64,000 nucleotides of DNA from Stenotrophomonas sp. ATCM1_4 (GCF_004348115.1 NZ_QPFB01000001.1:2466773-2530772); one strand, 5' to 3'; shown: positions 46,879 to 55,001, numbered from the stretch's first letter. The notes: generated by a model from the sequence alone, not told the origin. Numbers and translations are program-made.

Positions 46879-47235
46879 TCAGTTACAAAAGCCGATTGGC
46901 CTACCCTTATTTGTGCAATCTATTGGACTGCGAATGACATACCCCTTGGACCTCATGCAATTGTCGATATCAACCCTTCGCTCCATCACCTGCCGAACCG
47001 TCATTCCTGGATATTGAGCAGCGCCATCGAGATTACCTTCATTGTAATTTATGACACCACAATCAAACGCATCCTTCTTCCGCTGCACGACATCAGTATG
47101 ACCCACGACCTCACTCTTCTGATAAGCCTGAATTGCCTTATATCCATTCGAGACATCGGGATTCCACCCTGTTACCACACAGGCGGCAAGCAGAGAACTC
47201 AATCCCACTACAATTAATACAAATGCGACCCTCAT
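46879..47235 (-). CDS. putative immunity lipoprotein, copy 1
   Basis: 118-aa lipoprotein with lipobox SLLAAC (Cys19). The mature part carries NPDVSNGYKAIQAYQ, DAFDCGVINYNEGNLDG, QVMERRVDIDNCM and the conserved end KGRPIGFCN. Four non-lipid cysteines are conserved in all three copies in this island, suggesting two periplasmic disulfides. ATG overlaps the stop of a truncated toxin tail by 4 bp (ATGA). Base composition is much lower in GC than the flanking chromosome. I do not recognise the family; an immunity role is inferred from position behind a CdiA/FHA-like C-terminus. Confidence 0.7.
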   Translation of the reverse strand: MRVAFVLIVVGLSSLLAACVVTGWNPDVSNGYKAIQAYQKSEVVGHTDVVQRKKDAFDCGVINYNEGNLDGAAQYPGMTVRQVMERRVDIDNCMRSKGYVIRSPIDCTNKGRPIGFCN

Positions 47236-47417
47236 GGCGCCCCTCTCAACTTGATTAAAATCTGAATGACATCCGACAAAACCAAATCAGATAGCGCAAA
47301 CGGCGCTACCACCGGGATCGCAACGACTGTCGTTACGCCAGAAGCCAGCTTCTGTGACTTGGTTCGATCGGTCGCTGTATTACCATCACTGCCATACCAT
47401 CCCCATATCTGCCGCCC
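47232..47417 (-). pseudogene. remnant of haemagglutinin/CdiA-like C-terminal tail, copy 1
   Basis: About 61 codons matching the end of the tail at 49632-50510: QIWGWYGSDGNTATDRTKSQ, then the hydrophobic stretch PVVAPFALSDLVLSDVIQIL. The upstream part is missing; similarity begins abruptly at about 47417. No start codon of its own. Confidence 0.75.
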
Positions 47418-47504
47418 CTTCTTCCTCCTGAGACCAGCCCGGCGACACCACATTCCATTGATGGAAAACTCGGAGACACCTCAGGGCCAGAGTCGTTCTT
47501 TTCC

Positions 47505-47858
47505 TCAAACCCACACACTCGCATCGTGTAAAAATCGCCAAATACGTCTTTTCCCAACCTTCGTTTTGACTAGTGAAGAAATGGTATTCACCTCTCGCGC
47601 CGCGAAAATCGCCCACCACGGACGGCCATCCTGCAAACTATCAAAAGGCGTGACGATAGTCCTTAAAACGCCCTTCCCATACAGAAGCCAGAGCATCTCG
47701 GAAATATATTCATCCTTCAATGCTACGAGCATTTCGAAATATTCCCCTTCAAACTCACGCGGCCTTACCATCCGCCAAGACTTAAGAAATTCCTGATTAA
47801 TACAATCCATAGATGGATCATCAGCACCAAGAGACTGAGAATGGACATGCGAGCCCAA
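47505..47858 (-). CDS. hypothetical protein in the cassette array
   Basis: 117-aa acidic/aromatic protein (REFEGEYFEMLVALKDEYIS, DSLQDGRPWWAIFAAREVN). A TTG start at 47858 has AAAGGTGA 7 nt upstream; ATG 47810 is the alternative and has no RBS. No signal peptide or domain recognised. It lies between the IS3 fragment and toxin-tail remnant 1, a place where a cytoplasmic immunity gene of another cassette could sit. Function unknown. Confidence 0.45.
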   Translation of the reverse strand: MGSHVHSQSLGADDPSMDCINQEFLKSWRMVRPREFEGEYFEMLVALKDEYISEMLWLLYGKGVLRTIVTPFDSLQDGRPWWAIFAAREVNTISSLVKTKVGKRRIWRFLHDASVWV

Positions 47859-47914
47859 TATCCTTCACCTTTACATAATAAATATCCATTAAATCCGGAC
47901 CAATGAGACACCCT

Positions 47915-48376
47915 CCCGATCCTTGCTCAGCCCATGCCACTAATGCAGCGACATGGGCCGCATCCGGGGTCATCATCTTCAGCCCCTGGTGCACGCGCTG
48001 TTGGTGATAGAAGGCGATTCAGCCACCGATCACCCACAAGGCGTGGGTCTGGCTTTCGAAGCGACTTCGATGCACGCACTGCTCCTTCAATGTCCGGATC
48101 ACGCGCTCTACCATCCCGTTCTGTTGCGGACAGTGCAGCATGATGAACTCATGCTTCAGGCCGTAGCCGCCCACCAGGCGGGTGTAGTTGCGACTGGTGA
48201 ATACCAGACCGCTGTCCGAGCGCAGTTCGAACGGCTCTCGCACACGGCCCAGTGCGCCGTAGCAGGTAATACGCACCTGCTCCAGGGCGGCGGACGCGGC
48301 GCTGGCCTTACCGGTCCGTGACAGATGCCAACCCAGCAGCTGCCGGGCATGGCAGTCGATCGCCAGCGCCAAGCTG
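47915..48376 (-). pseudogene. IS3-family OrfB fragment, 5'-truncated
   Basis: Minus-strand DDE integrase piece: LAIDCHARQLLGWHLSRTGK, RSDSGLVFTSRNYTRLVGGY, HCPQQNGMVERVIRTLKEQC with the catalytic Glu, then a TGA at the position of Trp (VIGG*IAFYHQQR) and the expected C-terminus KMMTPDAAH. The 5' part, including the HTH gene, is missing. It is a different IS3 subgroup from the element at 45441. Confidence 0.8.
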
Positions 48377-48495
48377 AGCCATTGAGACAGAAATGCTTCT
48401 CACGGTAACCTTTCCAGAATTACTTAGGCGAAATAGCCCCCCACCCAACCGCACGTATAAATCTCAAAACCGCCCTGAGGGAGCAACCACACAAC

Positions 48496-48852
48496 TTAAT
48501 TGCAAAACCCCGTCGGCCGCCCTCTATTCGTACAATCTTCCGGACTACGAATCGCGTACCCTTTGGACTTCATGCAATTGCCGATACGAATCCTTCGCTC
48601 CATGACTTGCTGAGTCGTCATCCCCGGATATACAACATTACCATCAAGATTTCCCTCGTTATAATTCATGACGCCACACTCGAATGCATCCCTCTTTCGC
48701 TGAATAGAATCAGTCCGCCCTATCGTCTCGATCTTCTGATAGGCCTGAATCGCCTTATATCCGTTATAGACATCAGGATTCCACCTACTTACGACACAGG
48801 CCGTCAGCGAAAACCCCAGCCCAACAGAAACTAGTGCAACCAGAATTCTCAC
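48496..48852 (-). CDS. putative immunity lipoprotein, copy 2
   Basis: 118-aa paralogue of copies 1 and 3, aligned without gaps: lipobox FSLTAC (Cys19), NPDVYNGYKAIQAYQ, DAFECGVMNYNEGNLDG, RGRPTGFCN. The GTG start overlaps the TGA of toxin-tail remnant 2 (GTGA), the same geometry as in the other copies. An ORF reading through from 48939 is only the shifted remnant and is not used. Confidence 0.7.
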   Translation of the reverse strand: MRILVALVSVGLGFSLTACVVSRWNPDVYNGYKAIQAYQKIETIGRTDSIQRKRDAFECGVMNYNEGNLDGNVVYPGMTTQQVMERRIRIGNCMKSKGYAIRSPEDCTNRGRPTGFCN

Positions 48853-48970
48853 GGCAGCCTTCCCAGCCCAATCAAAACCTGCATCAGATCCGACGAAACC
48901 AAATCGGACAGCGCAAACGGCACAGCCACGGGGATGCAACGACTTTTGTTACGCCAGAAGCAAGCTCTAA
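48849..48970 (-). pseudogene. remnant of haemagglutinin/CdiA-like C-terminal tail, copy 2
   Basis: About 40 codons equivalent to the last residues of the tail at 49632-50510 (ELASGVTKVVA, then IPVAVPFALSDLVSSDLMQV), with one base lost near 48936 joining the two frames. Only the hydrophobic end survives. Confidence 0.65.
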
Positions 48971-49061
48971 TGCTCTTTGCGTAACGCCTAGCACTCATAA
49001 CCATCGCGGCCAAAGCCATAACTTATAGCTTCGGAGCGCTCATGCAATTCCAGGCGATTCA

Positions 49062-49244
49062 TCACCTATTAACATCTGAAACCCCAAAACTTAAAACATT
49101 AACCACCGCAACAACAAGCACCGACAAAAGGCAGCAAAGGAGTCGGGCCTTCGAAAAATCGAACTCTTCCCACTCATTTTTAAACGCAATGTCGATGGCG
49201 CCACCCGCCAATAACTCAACTGCTTTCCTGGAAACACACGTCAC
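49062..49244 (-). CDS. small hydrophobic-tailed ORF downstream of lipoprotein 3
   Basis: 60 aa from a GTG with GAGA upstream: a basic/acidic head (FKNEWEEFDFSKARL) and one hydrophobic stretch (LCCLLSVLVVAVVNVLSFGV). A frame-broken copy sits at the same place in cassette 1, so it belongs to the repeated unit. Real expression is uncertain. Confidence 0.35.
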   Translation of the reverse strand: MTCVSRKAVELLAGGAIDIAFKNEWEEFDFSKARLLCCLLSVLVVAVVNVLSFGVSDVNR

Positions 49245-49278
49245 TCTCGATGCAAATTTTCGAAGAAAAAACGCATTG

Positions 49279-49635
49279 TCAGTTACAAAAACCGGTTGGC
49301 CTGCCCTTACTGGTGCAGTTCACAGGATCGTCAATGATGTACCCCTTCGATTTCATACAATTGTCGATGCGAACTCTTCGCTCCATCACCTGTTGAATCG
49401 TCATTCCCGGATACTGCACTGAACCATCAAGAGATCCTTCGTTATAATTCAACACCCCACAATCAAGAGCATCTTTCCTTCGCTGGTTTGCATCAGTATG
49501 GCCTATTGCACCCTCTTTCTGGTACGCCTGAATTACCTTGTATCCATTAGAGGTATCAGCATTCCATCCACCCACGACGCAAGCCGTCAACAAAATCCCC
49601 AATCCAACAGGAGCAAGAAAGAATAGATTTCTCAC
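49279..49635 (-). CDS. putative immunity lipoprotein, copy 3
   Basis: 118-aa lipoprotein, lipobox ILLTAC (Cys19), with NADTSNGYKVIQAYQ, DALDCGVLNYNEGSLDG, QVMERRVRIDNCMKSKG and KGRPTGFCN. The GTG start overlaps the stop of the long toxin-tail fragment by 4 bp (GTGA). This is the best preserved cassette. Probable inner- or outer-membrane anchored immunity factor; the family is not recognised. Confidence 0.72.
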   Translation of the reverse strand: MRNLFFLAPVGLGILLTACVVGGWNADTSNGYKVIQAYQKEGAIGHTDANQRRKDALDCGVLNYNEGSLDGSVQYPGMTIQQVMERRVRIDNCMKSKGYIIDDPVNCTSKGRPTGFCN

Positions 49636-50550
49636 GGCAGCCCTCCCAACCCGACCAAAACCTGAATAACATCCGACGAAATCAAGTCAGATAGCGCAAA
49701 GGGTGCAGCCACCGGAATGGCAATCACTGTCGTTACGCTAGAAGCCAATTTCTGCGACTTGGTTCTATCGACTGCTGTATTTCCATCATCACCATACCAG
49801 CCCCATATCTGCCCACCCAACAAATCATGCGTCCCAGCAAAAGCCTCCACCAACGTGTCGGAGAAGCTGCCCGACCCATAGGGAACGACCTTGTTAAATG
49901 GAAAATACCATGCCCCTTTCACGGGCTGGAACCCTCCTGTTGGCCCATGTATATCTTTGGATGCCTTTAAATCCCTTTCGAAAGAATCATATGTCGGATA
50001 TTTATCGCTGCCTGTAAAAACATAGTTTCCATTATCATCAGCAATCAACTTATTATCACCATCACGACGACACCTATGATTATCCTTGCCACAGATTGCA
50101 TCCGTATCTAAGCGCACGCCTCCCAACTTAACACCATCAAACGCGCCACTGTCATAGGAGACGTTATTGATGACCGTGCCATTTGCATCTATCACCATCC
50201 CCGGCGACTTCCGCGAGTTTGCCAGTGTCTCTTCGCGCATCGCGGTGGCAGCCAGTTGCAGAGTGCCTTGGGTGATGGCTGCGGCCGGGTCCGCCGACAC
50301 GATATTGATGACTGTTTCAAGGAAACGTCGTTGGTACTGGAGCTTGTAGATCTCGTCGTACAACACGGTCTTTTCCTCCTCCGTCGTCGCCTGCTTGATC
50401 TGCTCCCGCAGTGCCGCTTGCTTTGCATCCGCATAGGCGTTAACCATGCCACGACTATTCTGCTGGAAGTTCTGAGTCACTTGCACCTGAATATTCAGTT
50501 CCTTCATCACCGTGTCGGCATCGAACCTATCACTCAGGTAGCTGTTGGAA
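49632..50550 (-). pseudogene. haemagglutinin/CdiA-like C-terminal fragment (orphan toxin tail)
   Basis: An open frame of about 305 codons without a credible start: the longest in-frame start (GTG 50510) has no RBS, and the frame continues upstream (SYLSDRFDADTVMKELN) to a junction near 50548 with a recombinase gene. Order: an FHA-like pretoxin part (ELNIQVQVTQNFQQNSRG, about 4-21 from the GTG; QRRFLETVINIVSADPAAAI), a variable part with KGAWYFPFNKVVPYG, the AGTHDLLGGQIWGWYGDDGN block (about 225-244), and a hydrophobic end (about 260-290). The block and hydrophobic end recall FHA/CdiA effector tails; a membrane-acting toxin is an inference. Confidence 0.7.
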
Positions 50551-50787
50551 CGTCAACCTTAGATGGGCGGACGCCATCCTTTCCGCGTACCACACAAGTA
50601 CGGCTTTCGCCGAAGTCTCCAAGCCACTTGAAAAACAAAGATTCGAGAATCGAAAGCTGATCACCTCAGAAACGTCTCGATACATCCAGTGATCGAGCTG
50701 TGGATTAAACTCCACCCCGCTCGGCGTCCGCGCCTTACTCGGGATCGATAGAGGGGCCACGACACTATTACGTTTAGCCTTACTCAT
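50530..50787 (-). pseudogene. second site-specific recombinase, truncated
   Basis: 85 codons from an ATG overlapping the first recombinase stop by 8 bp (ATGAGTAA). Readable segments are RNSVVAPLSIPSKARTPSG, YRDVSEVISFRFSNLCF and SAKAVLVWYAERMASAHLRL. It ends where the CdiA-like fragment begins; no catalytic domain remains. Family call rests on the overlap with a tyrosine recombinase and the general look of N-terminal recombinase domains. Confidence 0.5.
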
Positions 50788-52060
50788 CACTATGCCCATC
50801 TGCAACAATTCTTTTCTGCATTGCGAGTGAAGCTTCTCTCGCCTTTCTACGAATGTGACGCCTGGTGTATACAGCTGCATGGCCGGACGTCGACGACCAT
50901 CCCATCAGATAGCTTCGGTACTTTTGCTCCTCCGCCGACGTCACTCTCGCCGTATCCATCTGCCTAGAAAACATGTCATTCCACGTATGTCGGAGAAGGT
51001 GTGGTGAAAGATTCTTTGGCAAATCTGGACACGCGGTGCGCAGCACCTCAAATACCTTCTCCGCAGCAGCAACAGTGAGCGGCTTTCCGCTTCGGCTCGC
51101 CGCGAACAGAAAGCTGTGCGCCCTTGACTTCGGCAAACCCGATCGATGCTCAAGAATGTACGCATTGGTTTGAACAAGGAGATTTTCCTGCAGTTGAAGA
51201 ACCCTTGCTCGAGTTTTGGTTTGGGGTTGATTTCGCCTAGGATCCTCTGGGTCATCCGCGCGCCGATGGATTGTGACTTCGCCTAATCGGCTGTCGATAT
51301 CTGAGTTGCGCACCCCAAGCGCCTCTCCAATCCTCAATCCAAGATTCAACAGCCACCGCACCAGAAGCGCATTCCGATAGCGAGTGTGCTCATCGCGCCA
51401 CGGGTTGTCGGCGCAGGCAGGATCGGTCACTCGCAGCAGCTCTTGCACCTGCCTGTCGGATAGCCCCTCCCGCTCAACTCCGATGCCGGCTGCCGGCGAG
51501 CAGCGCATCCGACTATCCAATGCCCTGAACGTGATCTCCGTAGCGCTCTGAAGGCGGGCAAGGAATGCGTTCGACGCGCCATTTCGGCTTCGACGATCAT
51601 CTGCCAGCCAAGCAAGGTAGCTACGGATATACAACAGACGCGTGGACGCAACCTGAGGGGCCACTTCCTTTAAGCGTTGTCCAGGAGGCCTGGTGCGCAC
51701 GGCCTCCTTTGCTAGGGCTGGCTTCTTGCTTTGAGTGCAAGAGACAGTCGTCCTGGAGCCGAGCTCCGCCAACGGTTGCCGGCTACTACGTATGAGCCCC
51801 TCAACCTCAGCAACCGAAAGAAGTTCTCCATACTCCAGACGACTGTCGATGTCGATCCGACGTGCAGCCAAGAAATGTTCAAGAACCACGATCGCACGCA
51901 GCACGTTGCTGATCGTGTTAGTTGAGAGATTTCTACCGCGAACCTGAGTCAGCGCAAACACGGTGGGGCGAAAGAGCGGGCATCCATGCTCATCCAGCAG
52001 TACCGGAAAGCGTTCGCCAGAGGCGAACACGACGATCCGAACACGAAATGCCGGCTCCAT
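50780..52060 (-). CDS. Tyrosine recombinase/integrase
   Basis: 426-aa integrase with a complete active site: R243 (NLGLRIGEALG), K282 (TKTRARV), H354-LL-R357 (LSPHLLRHTWND), H394 and nucleophile Y398 (SGHAAVYTRRH). The N-terminal 200 residues form the SAM-like core-binding domain. ATG 52060 has AGAGGAT about 8 nt upstream. It is the first of at least two overlapping recombinase genes, as in recombinase-in-trio type elements. It lies next to ssb and is the likely agent of island insertion. Confidence 0.88.
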   Translation of the reverse strand: MEPAFRVRIVVFASGERFPVLLDEHGCPLFRPTVFALTQVRGRNLSTNTISNVLRAIVVLEHFLAARRIDIDSRLEYGELLSVAEVEGLIRSSRQPLAELGSRTTVSCTQSKKPALAKEAVRTRPPGQRLKEVAPQVASTRLLYIRSYLAWLADDRRSRNGASNAFLARLQSATEITFRALDSRMRCSPAAGIGVEREGLSDRQVQELLRVTDPACADNPWRDEHTRYRNALLVRWLLNLGLRIGEALGVRNSDIDSRLGEVTIHRRADDPEDPRRNQPQTKTRARVLQLQENLLVQTNAYILEHRSGLPKSRAHSFLFAASRSGKPLTVAAAEKVFEVLRTACPDLPKNLSPHLLRHTWNDMFSRQMDTARVTSAEEQKYRSYLMGWSSTSGHAAVYTRRHIRRKAREASLAMQKRIVADGHSDE

Positions 52061-52130
52061 CGTTTACATCCTCTACTGCTAGAAGATTGGACTCAGACTA
52101 GCAAGAAGCAAAAATCTCCGCGTAAACAGA

Positions 52131-52172
52131 AAAACCCCAGCAAGTACAATGACTTACTGGGGTTTGTTTGCA
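52131..52172 (-). terminator. rho-independent terminator of ssb
   Basis: Stem AAACCCCAGCAAGT / ACTTACTGGGGTTT (one mismatch), loop ACAATG, followed on the minus strand by TTTTTCTGTTT. It marks the ssb side of the island. Confidence 0.8.
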
Positions 52173-52190
52173 TCGCTGCACTATTAAAAA

Positions 52191-52733
52191 TTAGAACGGA
52201 ATATCGTCGTCGGCAAAATCGTCCATCGGCGGCGCCGACTGCTGGGCCGGTGCCGGGCGCTGCTGCTGGCGCTGGCCGCCGCCGTAACCGCCGCCCTGGT
52301 CCTGGTTGCCGTAGCCGCCACCGCCCTGCTGGCGTGGGGCCGACTGGCGCTGCGGGCGATCGCCACCGAAGTTGCCGCCGCCACCGCCGCCGCCTTCACC
52401 ACGGCCGCCGAGCATCTGCATCTCGTTGGCGACGATGTCGGTGGAGTACTTCTCCACGCCATCCTGGCCGGTGTACTTGTCGTAGCGCAGCTCGCCTTCG
52501 ACGTAGACCTGCGAACCCTTGCGCAGGTATTCACCGGCGATCTCGCCGAGCTTGCCGAAGAACACCACGCGGTGCCATTCGGTGCGCTCCTGGTTGTTGC
52601 CATCGCGGTCCTTGCGGACGCTGGTGGTGGCAAGGCTCACGCGGGTGATGGCCATGCCGGCCTGGGTGTACTTGGTGTCCGGGTCGTTGCCGAGGTTGCC
52701 GACCAGGATGACTTTATTGATGCCGCGGGCCAT
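52191..52733 (-). CDS. ssb: Single-stranded DNA-binding protein
   Basis: 180-aa SSB: OB fold at 1-110 (GINKVILVGNLGNDPDTKYT, ERTEWHRVVFFGKLGEIAGE, VYVEGELRYDKY), a Gly/Gln-rich linker, and the acidic interaction tip DDFADDDIPF. Complete and core. It coats ssDNA and recruits repair and replication factors through the tip. Confidence 0.97.
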   Translation of the reverse strand: MARGINKVILVGNLGNDPDTKYTQAGMAITRVSLATTSVRKDRDGNNQERTEWHRVVFFGKLGEIAGEYLRKGSQVYVEGELRYDKYTGQDGVEKYSTDIVANEMQMLGGRGEGGGGGGGNFGGDRPQRQSAPRQQGGGGYGNQDQGGGYGGGQRQQQRPAPAQQSAPPMDDFADDDIPF

Positions 52734-52870
52734 AGGATTGTTTCTTCCGTTGGGAGCCAGGATCCGCGCCGACGGTGCTGCGGCCGGCGCAAAGGGGTCC
52801 TGACAAGGGGACTGGGGGATGCGTAACGCGGGATGTTAACACCGCGGCCCGCGTTCACCCGCGCTCGCGA

Positions 52871-53467
52871 TCAATCCTCGGCCTCGGCCGACACGCTGCC
52901 GAGGTAATCGCGCAGGTCCTGCGGCCATTGGGCGATGGAGCGGGCAAAACCGGCCTCGTCGCCGGCGAACAGCAGGCGGCTGGCCTCCTCGAAGCCCGGC
53001 ATGTCCCCGGCCAGGGTGGACATGGCCTTGTAACGGGCCTCCGGTGAGGCCGGGAGACCCTGCTCCTGCTCGCGCCGGCGGGCTTCATCCACCAGCCGGC
53101 GCAACGCCTGCGAGGCCCCGCCGCGTTGGCTGGCCAGCCATTCCCAATGCCGCGGCAGCAGGGTCACCTCGCGGGCCACCACGCCCAGCCGGGGACGACC
53201 GCGTTCACGTGGGGCGGCAGCCTCCTGCGGCGCGGCCAGCGCAGGTGCCAGACGGGCCTGCAGGCGCTCCAGCACCTGAGCCAGCCCACCACGCAGGTCC
53301 AGGTCAACCGTTTCCCCGGAGCCATCGTTGAGCAGCAGCAATGGCCGTCCATCGGCCCCCACGCCAACGCGCGCCACGGCCTCGGCCACCACCTGCTGCA
53401 GCGGCCCCCTCGCCAGCAGCTGGTGCCCCTCGAACAGGGCGTGCGGCGCGTTCAGCGGATCGTTCAT
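52871..53467 (-). CDS. DUF2239 family protein
   Basis: 198-aa cytoplasmic protein with the family core GRPRLGVVAREVTLLPRHWE and GGASQALRRLVDEARR, and an N-terminal part FEGHQLLARGPLQQVVAEA. No biochemical role is known to me. It is divergent from the GIY-YIG gene across 79 bp containing a direct repeat, suggesting shared control. Confidence 0.82.
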   Translation of the reverse strand: MNDPLNAPHALFEGHQLLARGPLQQVVAEAVARVGVGADGRPLLLLNDGSGETVDLDLRGGLAQVLERLQARLAPALAAPQEAAAPRERGRPRLGVVAREVTLLPRHWEWLASQRGGASQALRRLVDEARRREQEQGLPASPEARYKAMSTLAGDMPGFEEASRLLFAGDEAGFARSIAQWPQDLRDYLGSVSAEAED

Positions 53468-53484
53468 AGCACCTCTATTTTAAT

Positions 53485-53523
53485 CCGGGTAATATCTACA
53501 GCTGAATTACACCCGGGCAATAT
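53485..53523. promoter_or_regulatory. direct repeat CCGGGYAATAT between DUF2239 and GIY-YIG genes
   Basis: CCGGGTAATAT (53485-53495) and CCGGGCAATAT (53513-53523), 28 bp start to start, fill much of the 79-bp divergent region. A shared operator is the simplest reading; the regulator is not in the window as far as I can tell. Confidence 0.45.
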
Positions 53524-53546
53524 TGCCACATCTTCGAGAATCCCTC

Positions 53547-53891
53547 ATGGACAAACAAACCCGCCGTCAGCAAAGCGCCGACTACAAGCGGCAGGAAGTA
53601 CAAAGCGGCATCTACCAGATCCACTGCACCGCCACCGATACGCGCTGGGCAGGCATCGCCCTGAACCTGTCCGCGATCCGCAACCGGCTGTGGTTCGGCC
53701 TGCGCCAGGGCAGCCATCCGCACCGGCAACTGCAGCAGGCCTGGGCCACGCACGGTGCCGACGCATTCCAGTGGGAGCCGATCCTTGCGTTGGAAGAAGA
53801 CCCGGAGCGGCTGGATTTCGAGCGCGACCGCCTGCTGCGTGACGCGTTGGAACAGCACTGCCTGCAGAGCGGCGCAACGCCATTGCGTTGA
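53547..53891 (+). CDS. GIY-YIG nuclease-like small protein
   Basis: 114-aa protein. The GIY half is clear (SGIYQIHCTA), followed by WAGIALNLSAIRNRLWFGLR with the conserved Arg region and HPHRQLQQAWATHGADAFQW. The YIG half is replaced by IHC, as in divergent family members, so nuclease activity is uncertain. ATG 53547 (MDKQTRRQQ) is chosen over the upstream ATG. It pairs with the divergent DUF2239 gene. Confidence 0.75.
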   Translation: MDKQTRRQQSADYKRQEVQSGIYQIHCTATDTRWAGIALNLSAIRNRLWFGLRQGSHPHRQLQQAWATHGADAFQWEPILALEEDPERLDFERDRLLRDALEQHCLQSGATPLR

Positions 53892-53960
53892 GCGCCCGCA
53901 TGGCCGGTGGCGGCAACGCATTTGCATGGCATGATGCCCGGCGACCTCTTCCCGCGGCAC

Positions 53961-55001
53961 ATGATGACCATCAAAGGCAAAGCCACCTCCCTGGATATCG
54001 CACACATGGCCGGCGTCTCGCAGCCGACCGTGTCGCGTGCCCTGCGTGGCAGCCCGATGGTGAACGCCGAGACGCGCAAGCGCATCCTGGAGATCGCGCG
54101 CCAGCTGAACTACAAGGTCGACAAGAACGCTTCCAGCCTGCGCTGCCAGCAATCCGGCACGCTGGCGCTGCTGTTCTTCGAGGACCCCACCCCGGACGAT
54201 TCGCTGATCAACCCGTTCTTCCACTCGATGCTGGGTTCGATCACCCGTGCCTGCGCGCTGCATGGGCATGACCTGCTGGTGTCCTTCCAGCAGCTGTCCA
54301 GCGACTGGCATGCCGACTTCGAGGACAGCAACAAGGCCGACGGCATCATCCTGCTCGGCTACGGTGATTACCACGAGTCGGTGGAACGGCTGGAGCGGCT
54401 GGTCGAACAGGGCACGCACTTCGTCCGCTGGGGCGCGGCGCTGCCGGGCCAACCCGGGGTATCGGTGGGCAGTGACAACTTCCAGGGCGGGTTCGACATC
54501 ACCACCCACCTGCTCGACCAGGGCTGCCGGCGCATTGCCTTCCTGGGCCATGCCGACAGCCATTACCCGGAGTTCGCCGAGCGTTACCGCGGCCATGCCG
54601 AAGCCCTGCGCGCGCGCGGGCTGACGCCGGAGGCCGCGCTGCAGCACGATGCCATCACCACCGAGGATTCCGGCCATAACGCCTGCCTGGCCCTGCTGGA
54701 CCGCGGCGAGCGTTTCGACGCGGTCTGCGCCGCCAGCGACCTGATCGCCATCGGCGCGCTGCGTACGCTGCGCGAGCGCGGCCTGCGCGTGCCGGACGAC
54801 GTGGCGGTGACCGGGTTCGACGATATTCCGCTGGCCGGTTCGGTATCGCCGGCGTTGACCACGGTGCAACAGGACACCAAGCAGGCCGGCCAGTTGCTGG
54901 TGGAAAAACTGCTGGGGCTGATCGCGCGCGAGCCGGTGGAGGGCATCAACATCCCGGTGAAGCTGGTGGTGCGGGAATCGTCGCGCCGACAAGCCTTGTA
55001 G
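53961..55001 (+). CDS. LacI-family regulator of the maltodextrin locus
   Basis: 346-aa repressor: N-terminal HTH (SLDIAHMAGVSQPTVSRALR and hinge RKRILEIARQLNYKVDKNAS) and a periplasmic-binding-like sensor domain (GFDDIPLAGSVSPALTTVQQ near the C-terminus). ATG 53961 or 53964 is the start; upstream openings lack homology. It opens a cluster of starch/maltodextrin genes, and two palindromes of LacI type occur at 58901 and 61254. It is a MalR/SusR-like regulator by context. Confidence 0.87.
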   Translation: MMTIKGKATSLDIAHMAGVSQPTVSRALRGSPMVNAETRKRILEIARQLNYKVDKNASSLRCQQSGTLALLFFEDPTPDDSLINPFFHSMLGSITRACALHGHDLLVSFQQLSSDWHADFEDSNKADGIILLGYGDYHESVERLERLVEQGTHFVRWGAALPGQPGVSVGSDNFQGGFDITTHLLDQGCRRIAFLGHADSHYPEFAERYRGHAEALRARGLTPEAALQHDAITTEDSGHNACLALLDRGERFDAVCAASDLIAIGALRTLRERGLRVPDDVAVTGFDDIPLAGSVSPALTTVQQDTKQAGQLLVEKLLGLIAREPVEGINIPVKLVVRESSRRQAL

